64,000 nucleotides of DNA from Comamonadaceae bacterium (lineage in GTDB: Bacteria > Pseudomonadota > Gammaproteobacteria > Burkholderiales > Burkholderiaceae_C), in contig JAIXUG010000023.1 of NCBI GenBank assembly GCA_027484105.1, positions 1 through 64,000 of the forward strand. The letters are read 5' to 3'. The translations under genes were made by a program, and so were the position numbers. Shown here piece by piece: positions 28,507-37,475 of this stretch. How positions within the stretch are numbered: position 1 is the first letter of the stretch; every line of letters begins with the position of its first letter. The notes below the pieces were generated by a model. The model worked only from the letters and a program-made list of their open reading frames with translations. It was not told the origin of the DNA and ran no database searches.

Positions 28507-29834
28507 GCCGAAGGGCTAACGGTGGACGGTGGTAACAAAACCAAATCGGGTCGGCGCATCAGGCCCAGGTACAAGGCCAGAGCCGCCAGCAGCTTGAGCA
28601 CACAGGGCAGCAGGCCATAGGCCAGGCTCAGCGCCAGCACGGCATCGGCGTCCTGTTGACCGGGTGCATAGCCCCACAAACCCAGCAAGGGCAAAGAAAG
28701 GCCTGCAGCCAAAGCCAGATTGAGTTTGGTGGCCAAATTCCACCAGCCCATGAAGGCGCCGTCTGTGCGACCTCGCTCACCACAGCGGTCGATCAGCTGG
28801 TTGAGCAGTGCGCCGGGCACCGTCAGATCGGCCCCCAAAGCCATGCCCGAGAGGGCGCAGATCAGCAAAAAGCCGGTGGTGTCCCCCGCGCCCAGCGAAA
28901 TCACGCTCACGAAAGCCAGCACAGACAGGGCCATGCCCAGGGCCCAGGTGCGCAGCAGGCCGATGCGGTCAATGACTTTCAGCCAAAGAGGAAACGAGAG
29001 CGCCCCAGCAGCAAAGTACAAGCCCAGAAACAAGGGCTCCATGGTCTTGGGGGCCTGCAAGCGGTCTTGCACGAAAAACAGCACCAGGGTGGCGGGCACG
29101 GCGCTGGCCAGGCCGTTGAGCATGAACACCATCAAAAGGCGTCGAAACCCGGGGTGTTGCCAGGGCTGCCAAAGGCTGCTGTGCGCATGCGCTTGAACGA
29201 GCGGTGTGTTCAGGGCGGCCGCCTTTTGGGCCGTGCTTTGCCAGGTGAGCAAACCTGCCACCAACAGGACAACCAGCAAGGCCGTGGTCAACTCCCAGCC
29301 CCAAAGTGTGGGCAATGCAGACGCCAGCAAAACCCCCACCAGGGCAAAGCCCTCTCGCCAGGCGACCCAGCGGCTTTGCGCGATGCCCCCGCCTCCCTGG
29401 CGGGCTGCCCAAGCCTGGTGCAAGATGCCCAAACCGCTGTAGGCCAGATGGCTGACCGTGAGGGCACCGCCCACCCACAGCAGCAAACCCGCAGGCGACA
29501 GGGCGCTTGCCGGTGGAAAGAAAGCGGCCGCAAAGCCCAAGGCCACCAGCACGGCCATCAGCATGGCGGCCAGCCAGACTGCGCCCCAGGAATGGCGGTA
29601 CAGACGATCGCCCCAACGCCCCAGCCAGGGGTCCACCACCGCGTCGATGCTGCGGCTGAGCAGGAGCACCGCCCCCAAAGCTGCAAGGGGTACGCCGTAT
29701 TGCTGGGCATAGACATTGGGCAAATGCACATACACCGGCAAAGCCACAAAAGCCAGGGGCAAACCCAACAAGCCATAGGCTGCGGCGGCATGGCGCTGCA
29801 CCCGGTCAGTGGCCAGGGCCGCAGTGGTGTTCAT
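28503..29834 (-). CDS. MFS transporter, GPH (MelB-like) family
   Basis: A 443-residue inner-membrane carrier with about 12 hydrophobic segments. The loop DPWLGRWGDRLYRHSWGAVW after helix 2 corresponds to the MelB-type DPxxGxxxDR signature of glycoside-pentoside-hexuronide:cation symporters. In this context it is more likely a lipid- or stress-linked member than a sugar carrier, because no sugar genes are near. It overlaps its neighbours by 4 bp (ATGA) on both sides. Confidence 0.85.
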   Translation of the reverse strand: MNTTAALATDRVQRHAAAAYGLLGLPLAFVALPVYVHLPNVYAQQYGVPLAALGAVLLLSRSIDAVVDPWLGRWGDRLYRHSWGAVWLAAMLMAVLVALGFAAAFFPPASALSPAGLLLWVGGALTVSHLAYSGLGILHQAWAARQGGGGIAQSRWVAWREGFALVGVLLASALPTLWGWELTTALLVVLLVAGLLTWQSTAQKAAALNTPLVQAHAHSSLWQPWQHPGFRRLLMVFMLNGLASAVPATLVLFFVQDRLQAPKTMEPLFLGLYFAAGALSFPLWLKVIDRIGLLRTWALGMALSVLAFVSVISLGAGDTTGFLLICALSGMALGADLTVPGALLNQLIDRCGERGRTDGAFMGWWNLATKLNLALAAGLSLPLLGLWGYAPGQQDADAVLALSLAYGLLPCVLKLLAALALYLGLMRRPDLVLLPPSTVSPSA

Positions 29835-30442
29835 GGCTGCAGGCCTTGCAGCAATTGCGCGCGCATTTTCGGTTCCGACGTGCGTTCATCCAGCCAGATG
29901 CCAAAGAACAAGCGAGCGAAGGTCTCGTCTTTCACCACACCCGCACGCTGGCCGTTGACCCAAAACTCAGCGCCCACACCGGGCACATTGATGCCGGTGA
30001 TGCGCTGGCCTTGGTCCACATTCGGAAACAGTTCGCGCAAAGCAGTGAGCCAGCTTTGGGCCTGAGCTTCGCTGAAGCTGCCCAAACGCCGCATTTCTTC
30101 GATGGAGCGGCTGGCAATGGCCGAGCCCTCCAGCTTGCGCAGGTATTGAAGTTCAAGCGCAAATGGATGCTGCATGGCTTGGCTGTGGCGAAACCCCCGA
30201 GGCGTCCACAAACGGGCGTCGTACACCTCGAAACCCCAGACCCTCAAGCGCACCGGTGCAGTGGGCACCACACCACCCAATGCCGCCACTTCGGGTCGGC
30301 TGAAGGAGGCGTTGGGACTGGCCACCGTGTTGCTTTGCGCGTGCGCAGAGCCCAGCAGCACAAGCCCCAGGAGAGCGAAGACGACGCTGCGCAAGGCCCG
30401 GTCAGCCCGACAGAATGCGGCAATGCTCAATGCGGTCGACAT
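29831..30442 (-). CDS. secreted chalcone-isomerase-like protein
   Basis: A 203-residue periplasmic protein: a signal peptide (VVFALLGLVLLGSAHA, cleavage before QSN), then a chalcone-isomerase-like domain (RLRVWGFEVYDARLWTP ... ALELQYLRKLEGSAIASRSIEEMRRLG ... FFGIWLDERTSEPKMRAQLL). In plants, CHI-fold relatives bind fatty acids, so a lipid-binding role fits the operon (inference). It starts 5 bp after the CFA-synthase-like gene and overlaps the transporter start as ATGA. Confidence 0.8.
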   Translation of the reverse strand: MSTALSIAAFCRADRALRSVVFALLGLVLLGSAHAQSNTVASPNASFSRPEVAALGGVVPTAPVRLRVWGFEVYDARLWTPRGFRHSQAMQHPFALELQYLRKLEGSAIASRSIEEMRRLGSFSEAQAQSWLTALRELFPNVDQGQRITGINVPGVGAEFWVNGQRAGVVKDETFARLFFGIWLDERTSEPKMRAQLLQGLQP

Positions 30443-30447
30443 GTGCT

Positions 30448-31728
30448 TCAGACCGGTTTGGCCAGAGTGAACTGAATCACATCGATGTTGGCCTCATCGA
30501 AGGCCGCCTCGCAATAGGCCAGGTAGAACTCCCACAACCGGATAAAGCGGTCGTCGAACTTCAAGGTCCGCACCTCGTCGAGTTGCGACATGAAGCTTTC
30601 GCGCCAGCGGCGCAGGGTCTCGGCGTAATCCGGGCCAAAGTTCAGCTCATCGACCACTTGCAAGCCCGCAGCCTGTGCCTGCTTGCGGAACTCGCTGGGG
30701 CTGGGCAGGCAACCGCCCGGGAAGATGTATTGCTGGATGAAGTCGGTGGAGTGCACATAACGATCAAACAAGGCGTCGTCGATGGTGATGCTCTGGATGC
30801 AGGCGCGCCCACCGGGCTTGAGCAATCGGTCGATGCTTTGAAAGTAGGTGGGCCAATACGCTTGGCCCACGGCCTCGATCATCTCGATGGAGCAAATCGC
30901 ATCGTAGGGGCCGTCCTGGATGTCGCGGTAGTCCTGCAGGCGCAAATCGGCTTGTTGCTGGACACCGTGCCATTTCATGCGCGCCTTGGCAAAGGCCAGT
31001 TGTTCGGTGGACAAGGTCACGCCCGTGATGTGCGCGCCGAATTCGGTGGTGGCCGATTCGGCCAATGCACCCCAGCCGCAGCCGATTTCCAGCACACGGT
31101 CGCCCGCCTGGGTGTTGACCATTCGCAAGGCGCGTCGCACCTTGGCTTTTTGGGCGTCGGCCATGGGCTGGGTCTTGTCGCCTTCGAACCAGGCCGATGA
31201 GTAATTCATCGTGCCGTCCAGCCACAGTTCATAAAAGGCGTTGCCCAGGTCGTAATGCGCGTGGATGTTCTTGCGGCTGTTGCTGCGGTTGTTGCGGTTG
31301 AGCAAATGCTTGATGCGGTAAGCCAGTCGCCCGAGCCAATGGCCGTAAATGGCGCCCTCGATCTGCTGGCGGTTGGCAACCAAGAGGCGCAGCAGGGCGG
31401 CCAGATCGGGGGTGTCCCAATCGCCCGCCATATAGCCCTCGGCAAAGCCGATGTCACCCGATTTGAGCACCTCGGCACACACCTCCCAGCGGTGGATGTG
31501 CAGCGTGGCAAAGGGCGCGGCATGCGTGCCAAACACCTGGTGCTTGCCATCCGGCGCGTACAGGGTGAGCGTGCCGATTTTCAGTCGGGTCAGCAGGCTC
31601 AGCACGCGCGTGGCCGCTTTGGGCAAACGGCTGTGAGCAATGGGGGCTGCAGTGCCGGAGGCACCCAGGGAGGTGGCGTGTTCAGCGGTTTTCATCGTGT
31701 GGGGTATCCGGTGGGGTGCAGTGTTCAT
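30448..31728 (-). CDS. cyclopropane-fatty-acyl-phospholipid synthase-like methyltransferase
   Basis: SAM-dependent enzyme of the CFA-synthase family, 426 residues. It modifies double bonds of membrane phospholipid acyl chains by cyclopropanation or methylation. The SAM motif is RVLEIGCGWGALAE, with HYDLGNAFYELWLD before it, the catalytic SIEMIEAVG segment and the FPGGCLPS and YLAYCEAAF motifs after it. The start at 31728 overlaps the DUF1365 stop as ATGA. The operon partners suggest it may belong to the branch making methylated, unsaturated or furan fatty acids, but cyclopropane formation is equally possible. Confidence 0.9.
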   Translation of the reverse strand: MNTAPHRIPHTMKTAEHATSLGASGTAAPIAHSRLPKAATRVLSLLTRLKIGTLTLYAPDGKHQVFGTHAAPFATLHIHRWEVCAEVLKSGDIGFAEGYMAGDWDTPDLAALLRLLVANRQQIEGAIYGHWLGRLAYRIKHLLNRNNRSNSRKNIHAHYDLGNAFYELWLDGTMNYSSAWFEGDKTQPMADAQKAKVRRALRMVNTQAGDRVLEIGCGWGALAESATTEFGAHITGVTLSTEQLAFAKARMKWHGVQQQADLRLQDYRDIQDGPYDAICSIEMIEAVGQAYWPTYFQSIDRLLKPGGRACIQSITIDDALFDRYVHSTDFIQQYIFPGGCLPSPSEFRKQAQAAGLQVVDELNFGPDYAETLRRWRESFMSQLDEVRTLKFDDRFIRLWEFYLAYCEAAFDEANIDVIQFTLAKPV

Positions 31729-32501
31729 CGGGTCACAAAATCGCGGGGCGGCTCGGGTTTGCGCCAAAACGGCACTTTTTTCAGCCACAGCAGCAGGGCA
31801 TGCCAATGGATGCGCGCCACCACCCCCAAGGTCAGCAAGGGAAAGCGCCACATCACGCGACGCAAGGCCGTGGCGGTGGCGGGCTCCAGCACGCCGCTCC
31901 AGCTGGTGTCGATCAGGGGGCCATCGGCGTCGGTGTGGTCCACACGGGCCACGATGCGGTCTTGGCCCTGGTGCTGCGTGCGCATGAAACGAAAGCGGTA
32001 TTCGCCTTGTACGTCACAAAAGGGCGAAACATGGAACACCTTGTGCGCCAGCAGGGTGTGGCCGTATTGCGGCTCGGGCAAAAGGTAGCAATGCCGCTCG
32101 CCAAAGGTGTTGTTCACCTCGGCCACGATGGCGGCCAGGCTGCCGTCGGCGCGTTGCACATACCAAAAGCTCACGGGCTTGAAGGCATGGCCCAGCACGC
32201 GCGGAAAGGCCTGCAACCAGACTTCGCCAGAGGCATCCTGTATGCCTTCTTTGCGCAGCAATTCATCCAGCCAGGCCAAGGCACCGCCTTGGTCTGCAGG
32301 GCGGCCATCGCCGTGGTCAGCGTCGTGGAACGCGAACCAGGCGCTGCGGTTGATGGCCAGTGGGGTGGTGCATTGACCGGCTTGCAAACGGCGCATCGGC
32401 AGCATCAAAAATGCGGTCGGGTAAGCAAACGCATGGTGGGCCGGGCGGTGGCGCGTGTGGCGCACCTGGCCCCAACCGATGAGCGCAGTGGCGGTGCTCA
32501 T
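31725..32501 (-). CDS. DUF1365 family protein
   Basis: A 258-residue protein matching DUF1365: HTRHRPAHHAFAYPTAFLMLP near the start, FPRVLGHAFKPVSFWYVQ and EVNNTFGERHCYLLPE in the centre, and HKVFHVSPFCDVQGEYRF. The family is almost always found between an FAD-dependent amine-oxidase-like protein and a CFA synthase, as here. Its chemistry is unknown. It has 4-bp ATGA overlaps with both neighbours, so its translation is coupled to theirs. Confidence 0.9.
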   Translation of the reverse strand: MSTATALIGWGQVRHTRHRPAHHAFAYPTAFLMLPMRRLQAGQCTTPLAINRSAWFAFHDADHGDGRPADQGGALAWLDELLRKEGIQDASGEVWLQAFPRVLGHAFKPVSFWYVQRADGSLAAIVAEVNNTFGERHCYLLPEPQYGHTLLAHKVFHVSPFCDVQGEYRFRFMRTQHQGQDRIVARVDHTDADGPLIDTSWSGVLEPATATALRRVMWRFPLLTLGVVARIHWHALLLWLKKVPFWRKPEPPRDFVTR

Positions 32502-33826
32502 GCGGCCAGCTTTTCCTGGTGACTGCCTTGCTCGTGGATTTGTTTGAGCAAGGCGCGGCCCACTTGCAGGCCCGACTTGAGGCCGTCTTCATGAAAGCCG
32601 TAACCCGTCCAGGCGCCGGCGTACCAGGTGTGGCGCTGGCCTTGGAGCAAGGGCACGCGTTTTTGCGCGTCGATGGCTTTGAGGTCAAACACCGGATGCG
32701 CGTAGTCGTATTCGCCCACGATGGTCGCAGGGTCGATGGGCTGCAGCGGGTTGAGTGAGACCACCACCGGCTGGGCAAATGGAATGCGTTGCAATCGGTT
32801 GAGCAGGTAGTGCAGGCACACGCGTGCGGACTCGCGTTCGGTGCTGGCGGCACGTTCGTAGTTCCAGGCGGCCCAGGTTTTGGGGTTCGCAGGCAGCACG
32901 CTGGCATCGGTGTGCAGCACGGCCCGGTTGTCCTGGTAGCGGATGGCGCCCAGCACGCTGCGCTCGTCGCCAGAGGGCTCGCGCAGCAAGCCCAAAGCTT
33001 GGTCGGTGTGGGTGGCGATGACCACTTCGTCAAAGCGCTCGGCATGACCGTCGGTGATGATGCGCACGCCTTGCTCGTCACGCTCAATCAGGCGCACCGG
33101 GGTGCTCAAACGCTTGTCGTGCACACCCGCCAAAATTTTCTCGACGTAATGGCGCGCACCGCCCACCACGCTGAACCATTGCGGGCGGTTGGTCACCTGG
33201 ATCAGGCCGTGGTTGTGGCAAAACCGGATCATGGTGGCCACCGGAAACTGCAGCATTTGGTCGGTCGGGCAACTCCAGATGCAGCCCAGCATGGGCAGGA
33301 AGTACCAGTCGCGAAAAGCTTCGCTGAATTTGTGCGTGCGCAAGAAGTCGCCCAGCGGCTGCTGCAACTCGGCTTCGCGCTGGGCCTTGGCGATGCGGGT
33401 GCACAGGGCGTTGAAGCGCATGACATCCAGCAACATGCGCCAAAAACGCGGGTTGACCAGGTTGGCGCGCTGCGCGAACACGCTGTTGAGGTCGGTGCCG
33501 CTCCACTCCAGGGTTTTGCCATTCAGTGCGCCCGGCACCTTGACCGAAAACGACATGTCCGACGGTGCGGTGTCCACCTGAAGCTCGGCAAACAGGTTGA
33601 TCAGGTTGGGGTAGGTGCGTTCGTTGAACACCAGAAATCCCGTGTCCACCCCGTGCGTGACGGGGCCTTGTGGTGTGGGCAGGGTGATGTCCACCGTGTG
33701 GGTGTGGCCACCAAAATAATCACCCGCCTCAAAGACGGTGATGTCGGCATGGCTTTGCAGCGTGTGCGCCACCGCCAGCCCGGAAATGCCCGAGCCCACG
33801 ATGGCCAGTTTCATTCGGCGGCTCAT
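32498..33826 (-). CDS. FAD-dependent oxidoreductase (amine-oxidase fold)
   Basis: A 442-residue flavoprotein. The N-terminus has the dinucleotide motif AIVGSGISGLAVAHTL and an acidic ribose-binding end (VFEAGDYFGGH), and the C-terminus closes the FAD site with LQVGRALLKQIHEQG. The family includes phytoene-desaturase-like and fatty-acid-modifying flavoproteins found with CFA synthase; a desaturation of a methylated acyl chain is a reasonable guess. It overlaps gpx and DUF1365 by 4 bp each. Confidence 0.88.
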   Translation of the reverse strand: MSRRMKLAIVGSGISGLAVAHTLQSHADITVFEAGDYFGGHTHTVDITLPTPQGPVTHGVDTGFLVFNERTYPNLINLFAELQVDTAPSDMSFSVKVPGALNGKTLEWSGTDLNSVFAQRANLVNPRFWRMLLDVMRFNALCTRIAKAQREAELQQPLGDFLRTHKFSEAFRDWYFLPMLGCIWSCPTDQMLQFPVATMIRFCHNHGLIQVTNRPQWFSVVGGARHYVEKILAGVHDKRLSTPVRLIERDEQGVRIITDGHAERFDEVVIATHTDQALGLLREPSGDERSVLGAIRYQDNRAVLHTDASVLPANPKTWAAWNYERAASTERESARVCLHYLLNRLQRIPFAQPVVVSLNPLQPIDPATIVGEYDYAHPVFDLKAIDAQKRVPLLQGQRHTWYAGAWTGYGFHEDGLKSGLQVGRALLKQIHEQGSHQEKLAA

Positions 33827-34428
33827 GGTTTGGCTTTCAAGGCTTTGTCGATGGCCGAGACCAGGGTTTTGCTTTCCGGCCCGGTCATGCTGCTGTATTG
33901 GTCGATCACCTTGCCATCACGCCCGATCAGGTATTTGTGGAAGTTCCAGCGTGGCTTTTGACCGGTTTGCGCCGTCAATTGCTTGAACAGGGGCGCGGCG
34001 CCCTCGCCGGTGACCTGGGTTTTGGTGAACATGGGGAACTTCACGCCAAAAGTGCTTTCGCAGAATTCGGCAATCTCCTTGTTGCTGCCTTTTTCTTGAG
34101 AAAAGTCGTTCGACGGAAAGCCCAGCACCACCAGGCCCTGGTCCTTGTATTTCGTGTTCAGTGCCTCCAGGCCTTTGTATTGAGACGTGAAACCACAAAA
34201 ACTGGCGGTGTTGACCACCAGCACCACTTTGCCAGCGTATTGGCACAGCGACTGGGGCTTTTCATCCTGCAGCCGGTCAAAAGTGTGGTTCAGGATGGCT
34301 GGGCAGGCAGGGGCCTGGGCATTCGGTTGCGGGCTGGCTTGCGCCCCTTCCAGCCCCAAGCTCAAAGTTGCGGCGATGAAGGCCATGACCAGGGTGGTGC
34401 CCCATTGTTTTACCCAAGAGTGGTTCAT
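33823..34428 (-). CDS. secreted glutathione-peroxidase family protein (variant active site)
   Basis: A 201-residue thiol peroxidase homologue with a signal peptide (MAFIAATLSLGLEGAQA), so it is periplasmic. Peroxidatic Cys78 lies in NTASFCGFTSQY and Trp161 in WNFHKYLIG. The usual glutamine motif (GFPCNQF in E. coli BtuE) reads GFPSNDF here: the second cysteine is serine and the catalytic Gln is Asp. It therefore belongs to a variant subgroup. The start at 34428 is chosen for the signal peptide; upstream codons to 34683 lie across the divergent gene. It is the first gene of the nine-gene operon. Confidence 0.85.
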   Translation of the reverse strand: MNHSWVKQWGTTLVMAFIAATLSLGLEGAQASPQPNAQAPACPAILNHTFDRLQDEKPQSLCQYAGKVVLVVNTASFCGFTSQYKGLEALNTKYKDQGLVVLGFPSNDFSQEKGSNKEIAEFCESTFGVKFPMFTKTQVTGEGAAPLFKQLTAQTGQKPRWNFHKYLIGRDGKVIDQYSSMTGPESKTLVSAIDKALKAKP

Positions 34429-34452
34429 TTGCACTTGAAAATCTATTTTGTG

Positions 34453-34478
34453 ACTGATCAGTTTAAACTTGTTTGATC
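34453..34478. promoter_or_regulatory. palindromic divergent control region (gpx operon / DUF2256-photolyase)
   Basis: The 87-bp gap between the two divergent operons holds two overlapping perfect palindromes, ACTGATCAGT (34453-34462) and AGTTTAAACT (34460-34469), and a wider inverted repeat GATCA-N13-TGATC (34456-34478). This looks like an operator for a dimeric regulator. The TGATC cores recall the -35 region of RpoE/ChrR-type ECF promoters, but I find no matching -10 element at the usual spacing. Confidence 0.5.
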
Positions 34479-34515
34479 TGATTGTCACCCCAGCCCCTCT
34501 TCTTGCGAGAAAAGA

Positions 34516-34689
34516 ATGTCGAAAACCCCCGGATTTAAAGGAAACAAACAGAGCTTGCCGCAAAAACCCTGCGCAGTTTGTGGCCGAGCCATGGTGTGGC
34601 GCAAAAGCTGGGCCAAGAACTGGGACAGCGTTTTGTATTGCAGCGACCGTTGTCGGGCCGCCAAAAACACCATCCAGGCGCAAGCATGA
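34516..34689 (+). CDS. DUF2256 domain small zinc-ribbon-like protein
   Basis: A 57-residue protein too short for most ORF filters. It has the DUF2256 pattern: a basic start, KPCAVCGRAMVWRKSWAKNW, then VLYCSDRCRAAK. The two cysteine pairs (C-x2-C and C-x3-C) should bind zinc. DUF2256 genes are often found next to cryptochrome/photolyase genes. Its stop overlaps the photolyase start as ATGA (34686-34689), so the two are translationally coupled. The role is unknown; a chaperone or DNA-contact partner for the photolyase is a guess. Confidence 0.88.
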   Translation: MSKTPGFKGNKQSLPQKPCAVCGRAMVWRKSWAKNWDSVLYCSDRCRAAKNTIQAQA

Positions 34690-36224
34690 CCCGCCACCTG
34701 GTTTTGGTGTTGGGCGACCAACTCGGCTGGGACAGCCCGGCGCTGGAAGGCTTTGACCCCGCGCAAGACCGGCTTTTGATGGTTGAAGCCGACAGCGAAG
34801 CCGGCGAAGTCTGGAGCCACAAAGCGCGGATTGCCATCTTCTTGTCGGCCATGCGGCACTTCGCCAACGAGGCGCACCGCCGCCGCTGGCCTTGCACTTA
34901 TATGCGGCTGTACGATGAAAACCTGCCGGGCGATTTTTCGGGGCGGCTGGGGCATGCCCTGAACAAGTTGAAGCCCCAAGCCCTGGTGGTGCTGGAGGCC
35001 GGGGCCTGGCGCATGGAAAAGCTCATTGCAGACGCTGCCGAGCAGGCCCAAGTGCTGTTGCGCTGGGTGGGCGATACGCACTTTTTGTGCAGCCGCGCCG
35101 AATTTGCCAAGTGGGCCGGCGACAAAAAAGAGCTGCGCATGGAGTTCTTTTACCGCGAGATGCGCAAGCGCCACGGCATTTTGATGGAAGGCAAAGAGCC
35201 CATCGGCGGCCAATGGAACTACGACGCCGAGAACCGCAAAGGCTTTGGGGCCAAAGGCCCCGGCACCGTGCCGCCCCCCGCCCGCTTTGCGCCCGACCGC
35301 GTGACGCAAGACGTGATCGACTTGGTCAACACACGCTTTGCCACCCACCCCGGCACGCTCGACCATTTTGCCTGGCCCGTCACCCGCGAAGACGCCTTGG
35401 TGGCGCTGCAGCACTTTGTGGACCAGCGCCTGGAAAACTTCGGCGCGTGGCAAGACGCGATGTGGACCACTTTGCCCTTTGGCTGGCACGCGCTGGTGGG
35501 CAGCAGCCTGAACCTGCACCTGCTCCACCCGCGTGAAGTCATCGCGGCCGCCGAAGAGGCTTACCACGCACGCGGCTTGCCGCTGGCCAGTGTGGAGGGC
35601 TTCATCCGCCAGGTGTTGGGCTGGCGCGAGTTCATTCGCGGGGTCTATTGGCTGGACATGCCGCAGATGGCCGAAGCCAACCACTACGGCCACACCCGCG
35701 ATTTGCCCGCCTGGTACTGGACGGGCAAGACACACATGGCCTGCATGCAAGCCACCATTGGGCAAAGCCTGCAGCATGGTTATGCGCACCACATCCAGCG
35801 CCTCATGGTCACCGGGCAGTTTGCGGTGTTGGCAGGTCTGGCACCCCAACAGGTCAGCGCCTGGTACCGCGCCATGTATGTGGACGCGGTGGAATGGGTG
35901 GAAACGCCCAACACCTTAGGGATGGCCCTGCACGCCAACGGCGGGCGCTTCACCAGCAAACCCTATGTGGCCAGTGGCCAGTACATCGGCCGCATGAGCA
36001 ATTACTGCAAAGGCTGCCGGTATCAGCCCGAAGTGCGCACTGGGCCCGATGCCTGCCCCATGACCACGCTCTACTGGGACTTTTTGATCCGGCACGAAGA
36101 GGACTTTGCGGGCAACCCGCGCACTGCCCTCATGGTCAAACACGTGGGCAAGATGAGCGACGAAGACAAGGCGCACATTCGGCAACAAGCCGACGTGACG
36201 CGTGAGGGCCTGGACGAGGTGTGA
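34686..36224 (+). CDS. iron-sulfur bacterial cryptochrome/(6-4) photolyase (FeS-BCP, PhrB-like)
   Basis: Light-driven repair flavoprotein of 512 residues. It starts MTRHLVLVLGDQLGWDSPAL, the DQL motif of the antenna-binding Rossmann domain in this class. The four [4Fe-4S] ligands are Cys353, Cys441, Cys444 and Cys457 (MACMQ; NYCKGCRY; DACPMT), in register with Agrobacterium PhrB (350, 438, 441, 454). The FAD-site helix LMVTGQFAVLAGL is present. It should repair (6-4) photoproducts or act as a light sensor. Start set by the ATGA overlap with DUF2256. It is convergent with tgt, 3 bp away. Confidence 0.95.
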   Translation: MTRHLVLVLGDQLGWDSPALEGFDPAQDRLLMVEADSEAGEVWSHKARIAIFLSAMRHFANEAHRRRWPCTYMRLYDENLPGDFSGRLGHALNKLKPQALVVLEAGAWRMEKLIADAAEQAQVLLRWVGDTHFLCSRAEFAKWAGDKKELRMEFFYREMRKRHGILMEGKEPIGGQWNYDAENRKGFGAKGPGTVPPPARFAPDRVTQDVIDLVNTRFATHPGTLDHFAWPVTREDALVALQHFVDQRLENFGAWQDAMWTTLPFGWHALVGSSLNLHLLHPREVIAAAEEAYHARGLPLASVEGFIRQVLGWREFIRGVYWLDMPQMAEANHYGHTRDLPAWYWTGKTHMACMQATIGQSLQHGYAHHIQRLMVTGQFAVLAGLAPQQVSAWYRAMYVDAVEWVETPNTLGMALHANGGRFTSKPYVASGQYIGRMSNYCKGCRYQPEVRTGPDACPMTTLYWDFLIRHEEDFAGNPRTALMVKHVGKMSDEDKAHIRQQADVTREGLDEV

Positions 36225-36227
36225 GCC

Positions 36228-37475
<1,248 letters not shown>

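Noticed and set aside
34429..34515. RpoE/ChrR-type ECF promoter
   Set aside because: TGATC elements exist on both strands but no matching -10 was found at the expected distance, so I report only the palindromes.
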